From Hymenobacter sp. BT18 (lineage in GTDB: Bacteria; Bacteroidota; Bacteroidia; Cytophagales; Hymenobacteraceae): 64,000 nt of DNA. A program made the position numbers and the translations under genes. The notes beneath the pieces were generated by a model. That model saw nothing but the letters and a program-made list of their open reading frames with translations. It did not search any database and was not told the DNA's origin. The stretch is from positions 930,001-994,000 of the forward strand of contig NZ_CP050954.1 in the NCBI RefSeq assembly GCF_012273015.1, given 5' to 3'. Shown one piece after another: positions 43,727 to 53,430 of this stretch (the stretch's first letter is position 1; each line of letters begins with the position of its first letter).

Positions 43727-43760
43727 ACGAGTATTTGGTATTAAAGACTCAAAAGAACAT

Positions 43761-43845
43761 CATGCTAAGCGGAGCCGAAGCATCTTTACCGCTTCGCAAG
43801 ACCATTTGATTACCCCGGTAGAGATGCTTCGGCAAGCTCAGCATG
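43761..43845. repeat. Palindromic intergenic element, family B, copy 1
   Basis: Left arm CATGCTAAGCGGAGCCGAAG... (43761-43790) pairs imperfectly with 43817-43845, whose start is GGTAGAGATGCTTCGGC. The element separates the serine hydrolase gene from the metallo-hydrolase gene. Confidence 0.8.
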
Positions 43846-43899
43846 ACTTAGAACATATTCCTGAAGCCTGCTTTTTCAAGTCTTATCTACTTAGCTCTT

Positions 43900-45360
43900 A
43901 TGTCCTTGATACGCTCACTCGCCCTGCTCCTGCTTCTTCTGCTCCCAGAGCTTCCAGCCTGGGCGAAGGCGGCCGATAACTTGCAAGGCTGCTGGAATCA
44001 GCAAGCCAAGCCTCTTCAGACAACCAACCTCGCCCTGCGCTACCACGAAACGCTGGCGCAGCTGGAGCACAGCTTTCAGCCCTGGCAGGCCACCAACTAC
44101 ACCGGCACCGGCCGCGTGTGGAGCACCGCAACCAGCTTTTCGAAAAGTGATACGCTGCGGCAAGAAGCCAAAACCTACTTCTCGCGCACCCAACTCACGC
44201 CCGCTACCCTACTATTTCAGGACTATGGCGACGAGCAGCTGACCCGCGTAACGCCCGCAGCTTTTCGGGGGCAGGCCGTGCAGGCGGCGCGTTACACCCC
44301 GGCCCTGCTCCTGCACTACTTCCACCAACGCAAACCCAAACCCACGTTGGAAAGCACCCGCACCGAAACCGTGTACCAGGACACGCTCGGCGGCAATAGT
44401 GTGCGGCTCTATATTCGAACTGCCGATAACCGCCTAAGCAAGGTAACCGCCCTGAGCCACGACGAGCTGTTCGGGGACGTGCTGACGACCTACAGTTATC
44501 AGGATTACGCCTCCGTGGGCCAGCTGGCTTATGCCCGCACCATCGTTATTAGCAAAATCAACGGCAAGCTCACAGATACTGTGCAGGTAGTTGCGGCGGC
44601 GCTGGAGCCGGCCGCGCCTACGCTGCTCACGGCACCCGCCGGGTATGCCCTGGCTTCGCCCCCCGTTGTCAAGCCCGAAGTTACCGTAACGCACCACGGC
44701 GCGCACCTGCACTTTCTGGAGCTCAAGCACACCGACGACAAAGTGCTGGTGGTGGAGTTCAGCTCGTTTCTGCTGGTGGCCGAGGCGCCGCTGAACAGTG
44801 AGAACGGGGAGCTGATTCTGGCCGAAGCCCGCAAGCTGGCCCCGGGCAAGCCCGTGCGCTACTTTGTGGCGGGGCACTACCACCCGCACTACCTGGGCGG
44901 CGTGCGGCCCTTTGTGCACCGGGGCGCCACCATCCTCACCACGCCCGCCGATGTGCCCTACGTGCAGTACCTGGCCAAGGCCCCGCACTCCCTGCACCCC
45001 GACAGCTTGCAGCTGCACACCCGCCCGCTGCGCACCGAGGAAATAACCACCAGCAAGACCATTGCAGAGGACGGATTTGCGATGCAGATTCACGTCATCG
45101 GCAGCAAGTCCCAGCATACCAACGACTATTTGGTGTACTACTTCCCCAATGAAAAGCTGCTGTTTGAGGACGATTTGGTGTGGATAGCGCGGCAGGGACC
45201 GAGCCGCAAGGCCAGCGCCCGGCAGGTAGGCTTGTACCAGGCCATCCGCGAACTGAAGCTGCCGGTGGAAACCATTGTGCAGTCGTGGCCGGTGCAGGAC
45301 TACGGGGTGAAGACCGTTATTCCGTTTCGGGAATTGGAGCAGTCGGTGACGGGCAAGTAA
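43900..45360 (+). CDS. Exported MBL-fold protein
   Basis: The 486-residue protein has a signal peptide (ending near LPAWAKA) and an N-terminal region of unknown type up to about residue 245, followed by a metallo-beta-lactamase fold with a degenerate metal site, GHYHPHYLGG (residue near 330). The usual aspartate of HxHxDH is missing, so catalysis is uncertain. The start at 43900 lies 55 bp after a family B palindrome. Confidence 0.75.
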   Translation: MSLIRSLALLLLLLLPELPAWAKAADNLQGCWNQQAKPLQTTNLALRYHETLAQLEHSFQPWQATNYTGTGRVWSTATSFSKSDTLRQEAKTYFSRTQLTPATLLFQDYGDEQLTRVTPAAFRGQAVQAARYTPALLLHYFHQRKPKPTLESTRTETVYQDTLGGNSVRLYIRTADNRLSKVTALSHDELFGDVLTTYSYQDYASVGQLAYARTIVISKINGKLTDTVQVVAAALEPAAPTLLTAPAGYALASPPVVKPEVTVTHHGAHLHFLELKHTDDKVLVVEFSSFLLVAEAPLNSENGELILAEARKLAPGKPVRYFVAGHYHPHYLGGVRPFVHRGATILTTPADVPYVQYLAKAPHSLHPDSLQLHTRPLRTEEITTSKTIAEDGFAMQIHVIGSKSQHTNDYLVYYFPNEKLLFEDDLVWIARQGPSRKASARQVGLYQAIRELKLPVETIVQSWPVQDYGVKTVIPFRELEQSVTGK

Positions 45361-45438
45361 CGCAGGCCGGGGCAACAGTTGGTGCCAGCGGGAATTATCG
45401 GTAGGTTTAGCTTTCTACACCCTACCTGCCCCACAACC

Positions 45439-46497
45439 ATGCGCACAACTCTTCTCGGCCTCGGCCTGCTGCTGACCCTGTTGGGTAGCTGCTCCTCCCC
45501 CACTTCCCAGCCCACCAAAACCACGGCGGCGGCCTCCTCCCTGGCCAGCTACTTTCCCGCCGCCGATTCAGGTGTGCAAACCGGCGGTGTGCAAATCGTC
45601 TCCATCACCACGCCCAAGGGCAAGTTCAATGTGTGGACGAAGCGGTTTGGTAATAATCCGCGCATTAAGCTGCTACTGCTCAACGGCGGGCCGGGCGCCA
45701 CGCACGAGTACTTCGAGTGCATGGAAAGCTTCCTGCCCCAGGAAGGCATCGAGTTCATTTACTACGACCAGCTGGGCTGCGGCAACTCCGACAACCCCAA
45801 GGATACGGCCATGTGGAGCCTGCCGCGCTACGTGGAGGAAGTAGAACAAGTACGCCAGGCCCTCAAGCTCGACAAAGACAACTTCTACCTGCTGGGCCAC
45901 AGCTGGGGCGGCATCCTGGCCGCCGAGTACGCCCTCAAGTACCAGCAGCACCTCAAGGGCCTCGTGATTTCCAACATGATGATGAGCATTCCAGCCTATA
46001 ACCGGTACGCCGACGAGGTGCTGGCGCCCCAGCTCAAGCCCGAGGTGCTGGCCGAAATCCGCAAGATTGAAGCGGCTAAGGACTTCCAGAACCCGCGCTA
46101 CATGGAGCTGCTGGAGCCCAACTTCTACGCCCAGCACCTGTGCCGCCTGCCCCAGCTGCCCGAGCCCATGACCCGCTCCCTGGGCAAAACCAACCAGTCG
46201 CTCTATGTGACCATGCAGGGCCCCAGCGAGTTTGGCGCCTCCGGTAAGCTCCTGAACTGGGACCGGGTGGCCGACCTGCCCAAGCTCGCGGTGCCCGTAC
46301 TCAGCATCGGCGGCCGGCACGATACCATGGACCCCGAGCACATGCGCATGGTAGCCCAGAAAGTGCAGCACGGCACCGCCCTCATCTGCCCCGAAGGCTC
46401 CCACATGAGTATGTACGACGACCAGGCTACCTACATGCGCGGCCTCACGAAGTGGATGCTGGCCGTGGATAAAGGCGAGCAGCAGGTAAAGCTGTAA
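45439..46497 (+). CDS. Proline iminopeptidase-type alpha/beta hydrolase (lipoprotein)
   Basis: The 352-residue product has a lipobox (LLTLLGSCSS) and an alpha/beta hydrolase fold: LLLNGGPGATHEYFE (oxyanion region of proline iminopeptidases), YYDQLGCGNSDNP, the nucleophile elbow GHSWGGILAAEY and a C-terminal histidine in CPEGSHMSM. S33-family peptidases release N-terminal proline from peptides. It lies on the outer side of a membrane by its lipid anchor. Confidence 0.85.
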   Translation: MRTTLLGLGLLLTLLGSCSSPTSQPTKTTAAASSLASYFPAADSGVQTGGVQIVSITTPKGKFNVWTKRFGNNPRIKLLLLNGGPGATHEYFECMESFLPQEGIEFIYYDQLGCGNSDNPKDTAMWSLPRYVEEVEQVRQALKLDKDNFYLLGHSWGGILAAEYALKYQQHLKGLVISNMMMSIPAYNRYADEVLAPQLKPEVLAEIRKIEAAKDFQNPRYMELLEPNFYAQHLCRLPQLPEPMTRSLGKTNQSLYVTMQGPSEFGASGKLLNWDRVADLPKLAVPVLSIGGRHDTMDPEHMRMVAQKVQHGTALICPEGSHMSMYDDQATYMRGLTKWMLAVDKGEQQVKL

Positions 46498-46536
46498 ATC
46501 AACTCCTGCATATTGACAAGGCGTTTTTCAATAGCT

Positions 46537-46636
46537 GTCATCCTGAGCGAAGCGAAGGACCTCGTCACGGTAGAACAATAATCGTAACAACGGTTTGTTC
46601 CGATGTGACAAGGTCCTTCGCTTCGCTCAGGATGAC
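46537..46636. repeat. Palindromic intergenic element, family A, copy 1
   Basis: The arms at 46537-46562 and 46611-46636 are perfect 26-base inverted repeats; the core is TCCTGAGCGAAGCGAAGGAC. The 48-base interior shows no strong fold. It fills most of the gap between the peptidase gene and the next gene. Confidence 0.88.
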
Positions 46637-46736
46637 CACTTATTTACCACCTGTGAGTCTTCCGTGACACCGCCTATTTAGAACAAACCTTCCGCTGAAG
46701 CGTGGTGCTTGCGGCATTTTCTGTGAGCTTTGTCAA

Positions 46737-47093
46737 ATGTCCGTTCCCTACCACGCCCTCTTCCTGCTAGAAGCCGATACCGCGTTTATTTTCGAAATCA
46801 AGCGCCTTGATGTGCAGAGCACCGACCCCGCCGACGTGTACTTCTGGCTGCGCTTCGACAAAGCCACCCAGGCCCTGGAGTTGCTGACGTTTGAGGCCAT
46901 GAGCGCGGCTGATGGCGAGCAGCGGCGGCAATTTTCCCAAGGCCAGCTGCGGTTTTCGGCCGCTGGCGGCACCTTTACGCCGGCCACAGACGGTCCGGCG
47001 CTGGCCCTGCGCCCGCATGCGCCGCCTAAGCTGCCGGCCGCGCTGGAACAGGCCCTGTTCGCGTTTTTTGACAAAGCCGAAAGCCCGGCGTAA
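46737..47093 (+). CDS. Hypothetical protein
   Basis: The 118-residue soluble protein has no signal peptide or transmembrane segment. The central part ([23 protein letters not shown]) is acidic and strand-rich; no family is recognised. The ATG at 46737 follows a family A palindrome. A strong terminator follows its stop. Confidence 0.6.
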   Translation: MSVPYHALFLLEADTAFIFEIKRLDVQSTDPADVYFWLRFDKATQALELLTFEAMSAADGEQRRQFSQGQLRFSAAGGTFTPATDGPALALRPHAPPKLPAALEQALFAFFDKAESPA

Positions 47094-47114
47094 GGCTACC
47101 CGGCCCCAATGCCG

Positions 47115-47122
47115 TATCTTTG
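47115..47122 (+). promoter_or_regulatory. Possible -7 element upstream of rluF
   Basis: TATCTTTG matches TAnnTTTG, but no TTTG box lies 19-21 bases upstream. A terminator-like hairpin begins 2 bases downstream. If used, the transcript would start inside the hairpin. Confidence 0.35.
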
Positions 47123-47123
47123 C

Positions 47124-47162
47124 AGGCTGCCGACCCTTCTAGGGCCGGCAGCCTGTTTTTTT
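47124..47162 (+). terminator. Terminator hairpin upstream of rluF
   Basis: AGGCTGCCGACCCT (47124-47137) pairs with AGGGCCGGCAGCCT (47141-47154), followed by GTTTTTTT (47155-47162). It lies 31 bp after the stop of the preceding gene and 48 bp before rluF. Confidence 0.85.
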
Positions 47163-47209
47163 ACCCGTGGGCGCGCACCAGCGGCGCGGCCTCTTCCCGA
47201 CTCTGCTCT

Positions 47210-48364
47210 ATGGCCACTCGTCTCAACAAATACATCAGCGAAAGCGGCATCTGCTCCCGCCGCGAAGCCGACCGCCACATCGAGCAGGGCAACGTGCTGG
47301 TAAACGGCAAGCGCGCCGCCATCGGCGACCAGGTGACGAGCAAGGACCGCGTAGTAGTCAACGGCATTGCCATTGAGCCCCGGGCCGAGGAAGATGCCAT
47401 CTACATTGCCTACAACAAGCCCCCGGGCATCGTTACCACCACCGATACCAGCATCAAGGACAACATCATCCGGGCCATCAAGCACTCGGTGCGCATTTTC
47501 CCCGTAGGCCGCCTGGACAAGGAGTCGCAGGGCCTGATTCTGCTCACCAGCAACGGCGACATCGTCAACAAAATCCTGCGCGCCGGCAACCAGCACGAGA
47601 AAGAGTATGTGGTGATGGTGGACAAGCCCCTCAAGGACGACTTCATCGAGGCCATGGCCAACGGGGTGCCTATTCTGGGGGTGATGACGCAGAAGTGCAA
47701 GGTGGTGAAGGACACGCCCTACATCTTCCGCATCACCCTCATCCAGGGCATGAACCGCCAGATCCGGCGCATGTGCGAGCATTTCGGCTACGAAGTGGTG
47801 CAGCTGGAGCGCATCCGGGTGATGAACATCAGCATCAAAGGCCTGGGCCTGAACGAGTGGCGCGAGCTGACGGAAAAGGAATTGAAAGTGCTGTTTGAGA
47901 TGCTGGAAAACTCCAGCAGCGCCGACGACGGCTCCGTGCCGCGCCGCCGCAAGAGCGTATCCACGGCCACCCAGTGGGCCGACCGCCCCGGCCGCAAAAC
48001 CGCCCGCCCCATCACCATGCGCCCCGCCGTGGCCCGCCCCGCCTCCACCGACGACGAAGCCGACGCCCCGCGCAAAACCAAAGCCCGCCCCGCCGGCGCC
48101 TGGGTTGACAAGCCTGCTCCCGGCCGCAAGGCAGCCGGCCCGAAAGGCCTGGCTTCGGCAGGCCGGTCGGCGGGCTCGGGCCGGCCAACCAACGCGGTGG
48201 GTCCGCGCCCTGGGGCGGCGGCTGGCAAGGCTAGCCGCCCGGCCAGCGCCGCCGGGGGTAAGCGGCAGTCTGCTTCCAAAAGCCTCAACCGCACGCCCAA
48301 AGGCAACTCCGGCAACCGCGGTAGCAGCCGCAATGCCTCCACCCGGGGCGGAAAACGGTCCTAG
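47210..48364 (+). CDS. rluF: 23S rRNA pseudouridine synthase RluF-like
   Basis: The 384-residue protein has an S4 RNA-binding domain (residues 2-50) and a pseudouridine synthase domain with catalytic aspartate in [31 protein letters not shown] and [17 protein letters not shown] match RluF, which modifies U2604 of 23S rRNA. The last 135 residues or so (after about residue 245) are a basic, low-complexity Lys/Arg/Ala/Pro-rich tail, which the E. coli protein lacks in this form. The ATG at 47210 is chosen as the family start. Confidence 0.92.
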   Translation: MATRLNKYISESGICSRREADRHIEQGNVLVNGKRAAIGDQVTSKDRVVVNGIAIEPRAEEDAIYIAYNKPPGIVTTTDTSIKDNIIRAIKHSVRIFPVGRLDKESQGLILLTSNGDIVNKILRAGNQHEKEYVVMVDKPLKDDFIEAMANGVPILGVMTQKCKVVKDTPYIFRITLIQGMNRQIRRMCEHFGYEVVQLERIRVMNISIKGLGLNEWRELTEKELKVLFEMLENSSSADDGSVPRRRKSVSTATQWADRPGRKTARPITMRPAVARPASTDDEADAPRKTKARPAGAWVDKPAPGRKAAGPKGLASAGRSAGSGRPTNAVGPRPGAAAGKASRPASAAGGKRQSASKSLNRTPKGNSGNRGSSRNASTRGGKRS

Positions 48365-48384
48365 TTTTGCTTTTTGTTATGACC

Positions 48385-48423
48385 AGCGGGCTGTTCCATC
48401 ACGGAGCAGCCCGCTATTTTTTT
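48385..48423 (+). terminator. Terminator after rluF
   Basis: AGCGGGCTG (48385-48393) pairs with CAGCCCGCT (48407-48415), followed by ATTTTTTT. Confidence 0.85.
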
Positions 48424-48739
48424 GGGGAAGTGGGAAGAAGTATGCCGTAGGGGCGGGAACAAGCTCCGCTCCTTCTTTACGCTGTGCACAGGCACTTCTT
48501 CTCCTGCCTTTAAGAGAAATATTCTTTCTTGAAAAATCAGATAGAATCTCCTGAATATACCCGTTTTCAGCACGTTAAACGGTTTTTCAGGTGCTGTCTT
48601 CCTGGATATGTAGGGGTAACAAAAGTCTGATTCAGGCAACTCTTACGCATCGGTTAGCTGCGGCAGTACACTATGTTTGAGCATCGGGAGCGGATATACC
48701 GCTACCTCTCTCACTTTTTACCTGACTGCCCTACCTGCT
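48424..48739. other. Intergenic region upstream of the YiaA-like gene
   Basis: About 315 bp without a supported gene. The -7-type element TATGTTTG at 48672-48679 is the only clear signal; no convincing TTTG box lies at the right distance. Confidence 0.5.
48672..48679 (+). promoter_or_regulatory. Possible -7 element of the YiaA-like gene
   Basis: TATGTTTG matches the TAnnTTTG consensus, 60 bases upstream of the ATG at 48740. Confidence 0.4.
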
Positions 48740-49141
48740 ATGAGCACCAAACCCTCCAATGCCTTTGTGGCCGCCTCCTGGGTGGCATTGCTGGCCGGCA
48801 TGGCCGCCTTTGTGGTAGGCCTCTGGAACGCGCAGATGCTACTCAACGAAAAGGGTTACTACTTCACCATCCTGCTGTTCGGGCTGTTTGCGGCGGTGTC
48901 GCTGCAAAAGAGCGTGCGCGACCAGCTGGAAGGCATTCCCGTCACCAACATCTATTACGGCCTGTGCTGGTTTTCTACCCTGGCCGCCATTATGCTGCTG
49001 GCCGTGGGCCTGTGGAATGCCTCCCTGGCGCTCAGCGAAAAAGGCTTTTACGCCATGTCGTTTATGCTGGCTTTGTTCGGGGCTATTGCCGTGCAGAAAA
49101 ACACCCGCGACGGTAAAAGCAACCACGACCTTTCTGCCTAG
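48740..49141 (+). CDS. YiaA/YiaB family inner membrane protein
   Basis: The 133-residue protein has four hydrophobic helices arranged as two repeats: GLWNAQMLLNEKGYYFTILLFG and GLWNASLALSEKGFYAMSFML. This is the YiaA/B two-helix domain in tandem. The ATG at 48740 is preferred because it starts just before the first helix. Function unknown. Confidence 0.85.
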   Translation: MSTKPSNAFVAASWVALLAGMAAFVVGLWNAQMLLNEKGYYFTILLFGLFAAVSLQKSVRDQLEGIPVTNIYYGLCWFSTLAAIMLLAVGLWNASLALSEKGFYAMSFMLALFGAIAVQKNTRDGKSNHDLSA

Positions 49142-49163
49142 CAGCTATAGCCGATACCACGCA

Positions 49164-49199
49164 AAAAAGCCTGTTCTCCGGCCAGAGAACAGGCTTTTT
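49164..49199. terminator. Bidirectional terminator between YiaA-like gene and TonB receptor
   Basis: AAAAAGCCTGTTCTC (49164-49178) pairs with GAGAACAGGCTTTTT (49185-49199) around CGGCCA. It lies between two convergent genes. Confidence 0.9.
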
Positions 49200-49222
49200 C
49201 ATGAGCGCATACGCGCAGCCGC

Positions 49223-52021
49223 TTACTTCACATCTACCAGCAGGCCCACGTACACCAGGCGGCCCAGGTTGGGCGCCCCAATCACCTGCAGGTTGTTGGT
49301 GTTGAACAGGTTGGAGGCACCCAGCTGGAACGTGGTGCCCAGCTTGGGCACCATGTAGCCGGCGTAGGCATCGGTGGTGCTGTAGTCCTTGATCATGCCC
49401 GTGGCGAAGGGCAGCTCCTGCTGGTGGCCCTGCACCCAACGGTAGTTTACCGAGTACGACAGGCTCTTCAACACCACGCCATTCACGCCCAGGTTGTACT
49501 TGTGCTTGGGCGTGTTGAAGAACGTGCGGAAGCCGGCGGGCAGATTGCTGCGGTCCAGCACGTTCAGGGAGTAGTTGCCGGTCAGGTTCACGGCCTTGCT
49601 CAGGTAGTAGGTAAGACCCACCGTGGCACCCTGGGTGCGCACGGGCTGGGCGTTGTTGCGGGCCAGGGAGATGATGCGCGGGGCCGAGGCGCTGGTGGCC
49701 CGGAAAGCCGAGAGGTAGCCGGCGTCAAACTCTGCCTGGGTAGGCTCACTGCCATCCGGGCGGCTCACCAGGTACGAAACCCCGATAAAGTCCTTGTACG
49801 TGCTGCGGAAGTAGCTGGCATCCAGGTACAGGTTGGGTAGCACGACGCCCTTGTAGCCTACTTCGGCGGTGCCCACCTGCTCCAGGCGCAGCTTGTCGAA
49901 GCTCACCTTGAAGGGCGTGAGGTCCATGCCGGAGAAGGGTACGTAGTTACGGCCGTTAGCATCCGTAAACAGGTAGCCCTTGAAGCCGTTTTCCGAGTTG
50001 CCGCGGAACACGTAGTCCGACACGTCGGAGTACAGGAACTGGTCGGTCTGGGAAGGGCTGCGGAAGGCGCGGCCGTAGCTGGCGCGGAAGTTATGCTGCT
50101 TGTTTTCGCCCAGGGTGTACACCGCTGCGGCGCGGGGTGAAACGGCCGTTTTAAAGTTCTTGAACGCATCCACGCGGGCCGCGGCGCTCAGCTTCAGGTG
50201 GTCGTCGAGCAGGGTATGGGTAAGCTGGCCGTAGGTGCCGTACTCGTGGTTACGGATGCGTTTGCCATCGAAGTCGTTGAACAGCTTACCGTTGGAGCCT
50301 AACCGGTACTGGCGGTAGGCCGCGCCTAGCGTCAGCTCCGGGCCTTCCTCGCCCAGCTTAAAGGTGCGCTGCCCGCTCACGTCGTTGAGGTAGGAGCTGA
50401 AGTTCTGCTTGGAGCCTACGCCGGGCTGGTCTTCGTTGATGATTTGCTGGCGTAGCGTGGCGAAACGCTCCGAGGAAACGGCGGGCTGGGTGGCATCGGC
50501 GGCCTGCTTGGCCAGCACCAGCGCTTCGTCTATGCTGCGGCCCTTGCCACGCTCTGCATCGTAGGTGTTATTGTAGGTGACGAAGTAAAAGTCGCGGTTG
50601 CTGAGCTGGGGAATAGCTGCGCTGGGGCTTTTCAGGATCAGGCCCGAGAGCTGGGTCAGCTCGTAGGTGTCGCCGGTGAAGTCCTGGGTGGAATAGGCGC
50701 GCAGGAAGCCGCGGGCGCTTTTCAGCTCAGCCCGAAACTGGTTGGTGCCCAAATCTTTCACCCGGAAACGACTGATGTTCTGATAGGTAGCCGAGCCGAT
50801 GGCGCGCTTGGCTTCCACGGTCAGCTTCAGGTCGTCGCGCAAAAGGTAGGTAACGGCGGCCTGCAGGCGGCGGGAGTCGGTTTTGGTGTCGCCGGCTAGC
50901 AGCTCCCGCTCGGTGTAGCCGGGCATGTACACGGTTTTGCCGTAAAGCTCGGGGTGCACCTTAAAGCCCAGCGCGGGCACGTCCTGCACCGGCGAGAAGG
51001 TGTTGTTGAGCTCCCCGTAGCGGTTGATGGCATCAATACCCAGCACCGAGCCGGTTGGGTTCTGAGAGCCGGCGTTGGCGTTGTAGTTTTCCGGAATCCA
51101 CTCATCGGCCCGGAAGGCACTGGCGTTGATTTTAAAGGCAAACCGCTTGCCCAGCTTCTGGGCGTAGCGCAGCTGCCCGTCCAGCAGGTTGCGCTGCCCG
51201 GCGCGCAGGCGCACGCTCAGCCCGTCGTACACGAAGGGGTCTTTGCTGTTAAACAGAATTACCCCGCTCAGGGCATTGGAGCCGTAGAGGGCCGAAGCCG
51301 GCCCGTGGATAATTTCGATGCTTTCCATGTCCAGCTCCGGAATACCCACCAGGTTGCCCGGGCTCAGGTTCAGGGAAGGCAGGGCCGTATCCATGTAGTC
51401 CACCAGCTGCACTACCCGCTCCGATTTGGCCGTGTTGAAGCCCCGGGTACTCACGCTGGTAAAGAGCATGGACGAGGAGTTTACGTCGACGCCGGGCAGG
51501 TTGCCCAGGCCGCCCAGCACCTCGGGGGTGCTGATGCGCTCAATCTGCCGCTCCGATACCTTGTCGATGGTGACGGGAGCCCGCAGAATGCTTTCCTCCA
51601 CGCGGGAGGCCGCAACTACGGTTTCGTTGAGCAGGGTGGCGCTGCGCACCATCTGCACACTCAGGGCCGTGTTGGCCTGGCTTACCTGCAGGGTCTGGGT
51701 TTCGTAGCCCACGTAGGCTACCACCAGCTCTACCGGCGCCCCGTCAAACGTGGCCAGCAGGGAAAACTTGCCGAACTGGTCGGTGCTGGTCCCGATGAAG
51801 GTGCCTTTGATAAAGACCGTGGCACCCGGCAGCGGTTCGCCATTGGCCAGTTGAATTACCCCGGCCACGTTGGCTTCGGAGGGGTCGGCTTTTACGGCCT
51901 TTGCGGCGGCGGCTTTGCGGCGGGTTGCGTGCTGGGGCTTTTCACCCCCGGCCGGCGCGGCGGCCAGCGGACCCGCCTGTAGCAGTGCGGCGACAAGCAG
52001 AGGAGCGTATTTGTGTTGCAT
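49223..52021 (-). CDS. TonB-dependent receptor
   Basis: The 932-residue protein has a signal peptide, a carboxypeptidase-like regulatory domain (about residues 45-120, ANVAGVIQLANGEPLPGATVF), a plug domain (about 125-240; SERQIERISTPEVLGGLGNLPGV and IHGPASALYGSNALSGVI) and an outer-membrane beta barrel ending in VYVGLLVDVK. It imports a substrate across the outer membrane by TonB energy. No SusD partner lies next to it, so it is not a polysaccharide (SusCD) pair; the ligand is unknown. The ATG at 52021 gives the signal peptide. Confidence 0.92.
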   Translation of the reverse strand: MQHKYAPLLVAALLQAGPLAAAPAGGEKPQHATRRKAAAAKAVKADPSEANVAGVIQLANGEPLPGATVFIKGTFIGTSTDQFGKFSLLATFDGAPVELVVAYVGYETQTLQVSQANTALSVQMVRSATLLNETVVAASRVEESILRAPVTIDKVSERQIERISTPEVLGGLGNLPGVDVNSSSMLFTSVSTRGFNTAKSERVVQLVDYMDTALPSLNLSPGNLVGIPELDMESIEIIHGPASALYGSNALSGVILFNSKDPFVYDGLSVRLRAGQRNLLDGQLRYAQKLGKRFAFKINASAFRADEWIPENYNANAGSQNPTGSVLGIDAINRYGELNNTFSPVQDVPALGFKVHPELYGKTVYMPGYTERELLAGDTKTDSRRLQAAVTYLLRDDLKLTVEAKRAIGSATYQNISRFRVKDLGTNQFRAELKSARGFLRAYSTQDFTGDTYELTQLSGLILKSPSAAIPQLSNRDFYFVTYNNTYDAERGKGRSIDEALVLAKQAADATQPAVSSERFATLRQQIINEDQPGVGSKQNFSSYLNDVSGQRTFKLGEEGPELTLGAAYRQYRLGSNGKLFNDFDGKRIRNHEYGTYGQLTHTLLDDHLKLSAAARVDAFKNFKTAVSPRAAAVYTLGENKQHNFRASYGRAFRSPSQTDQFLYSDVSDYVFRGNSENGFKGYLFTDANGRNYVPFSGMDLTPFKVSFDKLRLEQVGTAEVGYKGVVLPNLYLDASYFRSTYKDFIGVSYLVSRPDGSEPTQAEFDAGYLSAFRATSASAPRIISLARNNAQPVRTQGATVGLTYYLSKAVNLTGNYSLNVLDRSNLPAGFRTFFNTPKHKYNLGVNGVVLKSLSYSVNYRWVQGHQQELPFATGMIKDYSTTDAYAGYMVPKLGTTFQLGASNLFNTNNLQVIGAPNLGRLVYVGLLVDVK

Positions 52022-52282
52022 TAGGCTAAATTTTAGGAGAGCACAAGTCCCAAAACTACGCACGCTGGTTCAATGCCCAGCTTCCTATTCGATAAAAAGC
52101 CCCTGAAAGCCGCCGAGCGAGGGTCAATCCCGGCTAAAGTCAGTAGCATATAAATAGTCATATATTCTTCGAAATAGTACTTCTCACATATTCATTAGGG
52201 ATAACGGGCATCTCGCGTAACTTGCAGCCCCGCCCCTTGGGGTTTTGCTCCTGTTTCATCTTCCCGCTCAATTTCTCTGCTC
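52022..52282. other. Divergent intergenic region (TonB receptor and bioB)
   Basis: This 261-bp region must hold the promoters of two divergent genes. It is A+T-rich at about 52140-52200. TAACTTGC at 52218-52225 is a variant -7 element 57 bases before the bioB start. No BirA operator or TPP-type riboswitch was recognised. Confidence 0.5.
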
Positions 52283-53290
52283 ATGCTGCTCCGTACCGAC
52301 TGGACTCTCGACGAAGTAAAAGCCATTTATAATCTGCCCGTCCTGGAGCTGGTAAGCCAGGCGGCTGCCATTCATGCCCAAACCCAGGCCACCGGCGAGG
52401 TGCAGGTGTGCACCCTGCTTTCGGTAAAGACCGGGGGCTGCCCCGAAGACTGCGCCTACTGCCCCCAGGCGGCCCGCTACCACACCGGCGTGCAGGCCCA
52501 CAAGCTGCTGCCCGATGCCGAAGTACTGGCCGCGGCCCAGCGCGCCAAAGACGGCGGCAGCACCCGCTTCTGCATGGGGGCGGCCTGGCGCGAAATTCGC
52601 GACAACCGCGACTTCGACCGGGTGCTGGGCATGGTGGAGCAGGTAAACCATATGGGCCTGGAAGTGTGCTGCACCCTGGGCATGCTGAACGAGTACCAGG
52701 CCGAGCGCCTCAAGCAGGCCGGCCTCTACGCCTACAACCACAACCTCGACACCAGCCGCGAGAAGTACGACGACATCATCACCACGCGCACCTACGACGA
52801 CCGGCTGAACACCCTGGAGCACGTGCGCAAAGCCGGTATTTCGGTGTGCTCGGGCGGCATTATTGGCCTCGGCGAAACCGACGAGGACCGCATTGCCATG
52901 CTGCACACCCTGGCTACGCTGCCCCAGCACCCCGAGAGTGTGCCGGTGAATGCCCTGGTGCCGGTGCAGGGCACGCCCCTGGCCGACCAGCCCCGGGTGA
53001 GCGTATGGGAAATGCTGCGCATGATTGGCACGGCCCGCATCCTGATGCCCCACACCATGGTACGTCTCTCGGCCGGCCGCCAGGAGATGCCCGTGACGGA
53101 GCAGGCCCTGTGCTTCCTGGCCGGCGCCAACTCCATCTTCAGCGGGGAAAAGCTCCTGACCACGCCCAACCCCGACTTCGACGCCGACAAGCAGATGTTT
53201 GCCTTGCTGGGCCTCAAGCCCCGCAAGTCGTTCAAGGACGTGCCCGAGGGCGCTATGGTGCTGGGCAAAGAGGCAGGCGTGGTTGCGTAG
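52283..53290 (+). CDS. bioB: Biotin synthase
   Basis: BioB inserts sulfur into dethiobiotin to form biotin, using radical SAM chemistry. The radical SAM iron-sulfur motif CPEDCAYC has cysteines at residues 53, 57 and 60. The 335-residue length, the [17 protein letters not shown] segment and the C-terminal SGRQEMPV...[13 protein letters not shown] stretch are typical. It is the first of the biotin genes in order, but is separated from bioF by two other genes. Confidence 0.97.
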   Translation: MLLRTDWTLDEVKAIYNLPVLELVSQAAAIHAQTQATGEVQVCTLLSVKTGGCPEDCAYCPQAARYHTGVQAHKLLPDAEVLAAAQRAKDGGSTRFCMGAAWREIRDNRDFDRVLGMVEQVNHMGLEVCCTLGMLNEYQAERLKQAGLYAYNHNLDTSREKYDDIITTRTYDDRLNTLEHVRKAGISVCSGGIIGLGETDEDRIAMLHTLATLPQHPESVPVNALVPVQGTPLADQPRVSVWEMLRMIGTARILMPHTMVRLSAGRQEMPVTEQALCFLAGANSIFSGEKLLTTPNPDFDADKQMFALLGLKPRKSFKDVPEGAMVLGKEAGVVA

Positions 53291-53320
53291 TAGTTCCCCA
53301 TACTTTGCTTTTCTAGCGTG

Positions 53321-53411
53321 CCATGCTGAGCGAGGCTAAAGTACCTCTACTGCTTCGTTGTAATGGCAATAATCAGCTAGAGCTAGAGATGCTTTAGCCT
53401 TGCTCAGCATG
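53321..53411. repeat. Palindromic intergenic element, family B, copy 2
   Basis: The left arm (53321-53350, beginning CCATGCTGAGCGAGGCTAAA) pairs imperfectly with 53383-53411 (ending GCTCAGCATG). It lies between bioB and a small hypothetical gene. Confidence 0.8.
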
Positions 53412-53430
53412 ACATACCTTTCCCTGCCGT

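Noticed and set aside
53290..53411. A tRNA or small RNA gene in the gap after bioB
   Set aside because: The inverted repeat belongs to family B palindromes, and no tRNA arm pattern is present.
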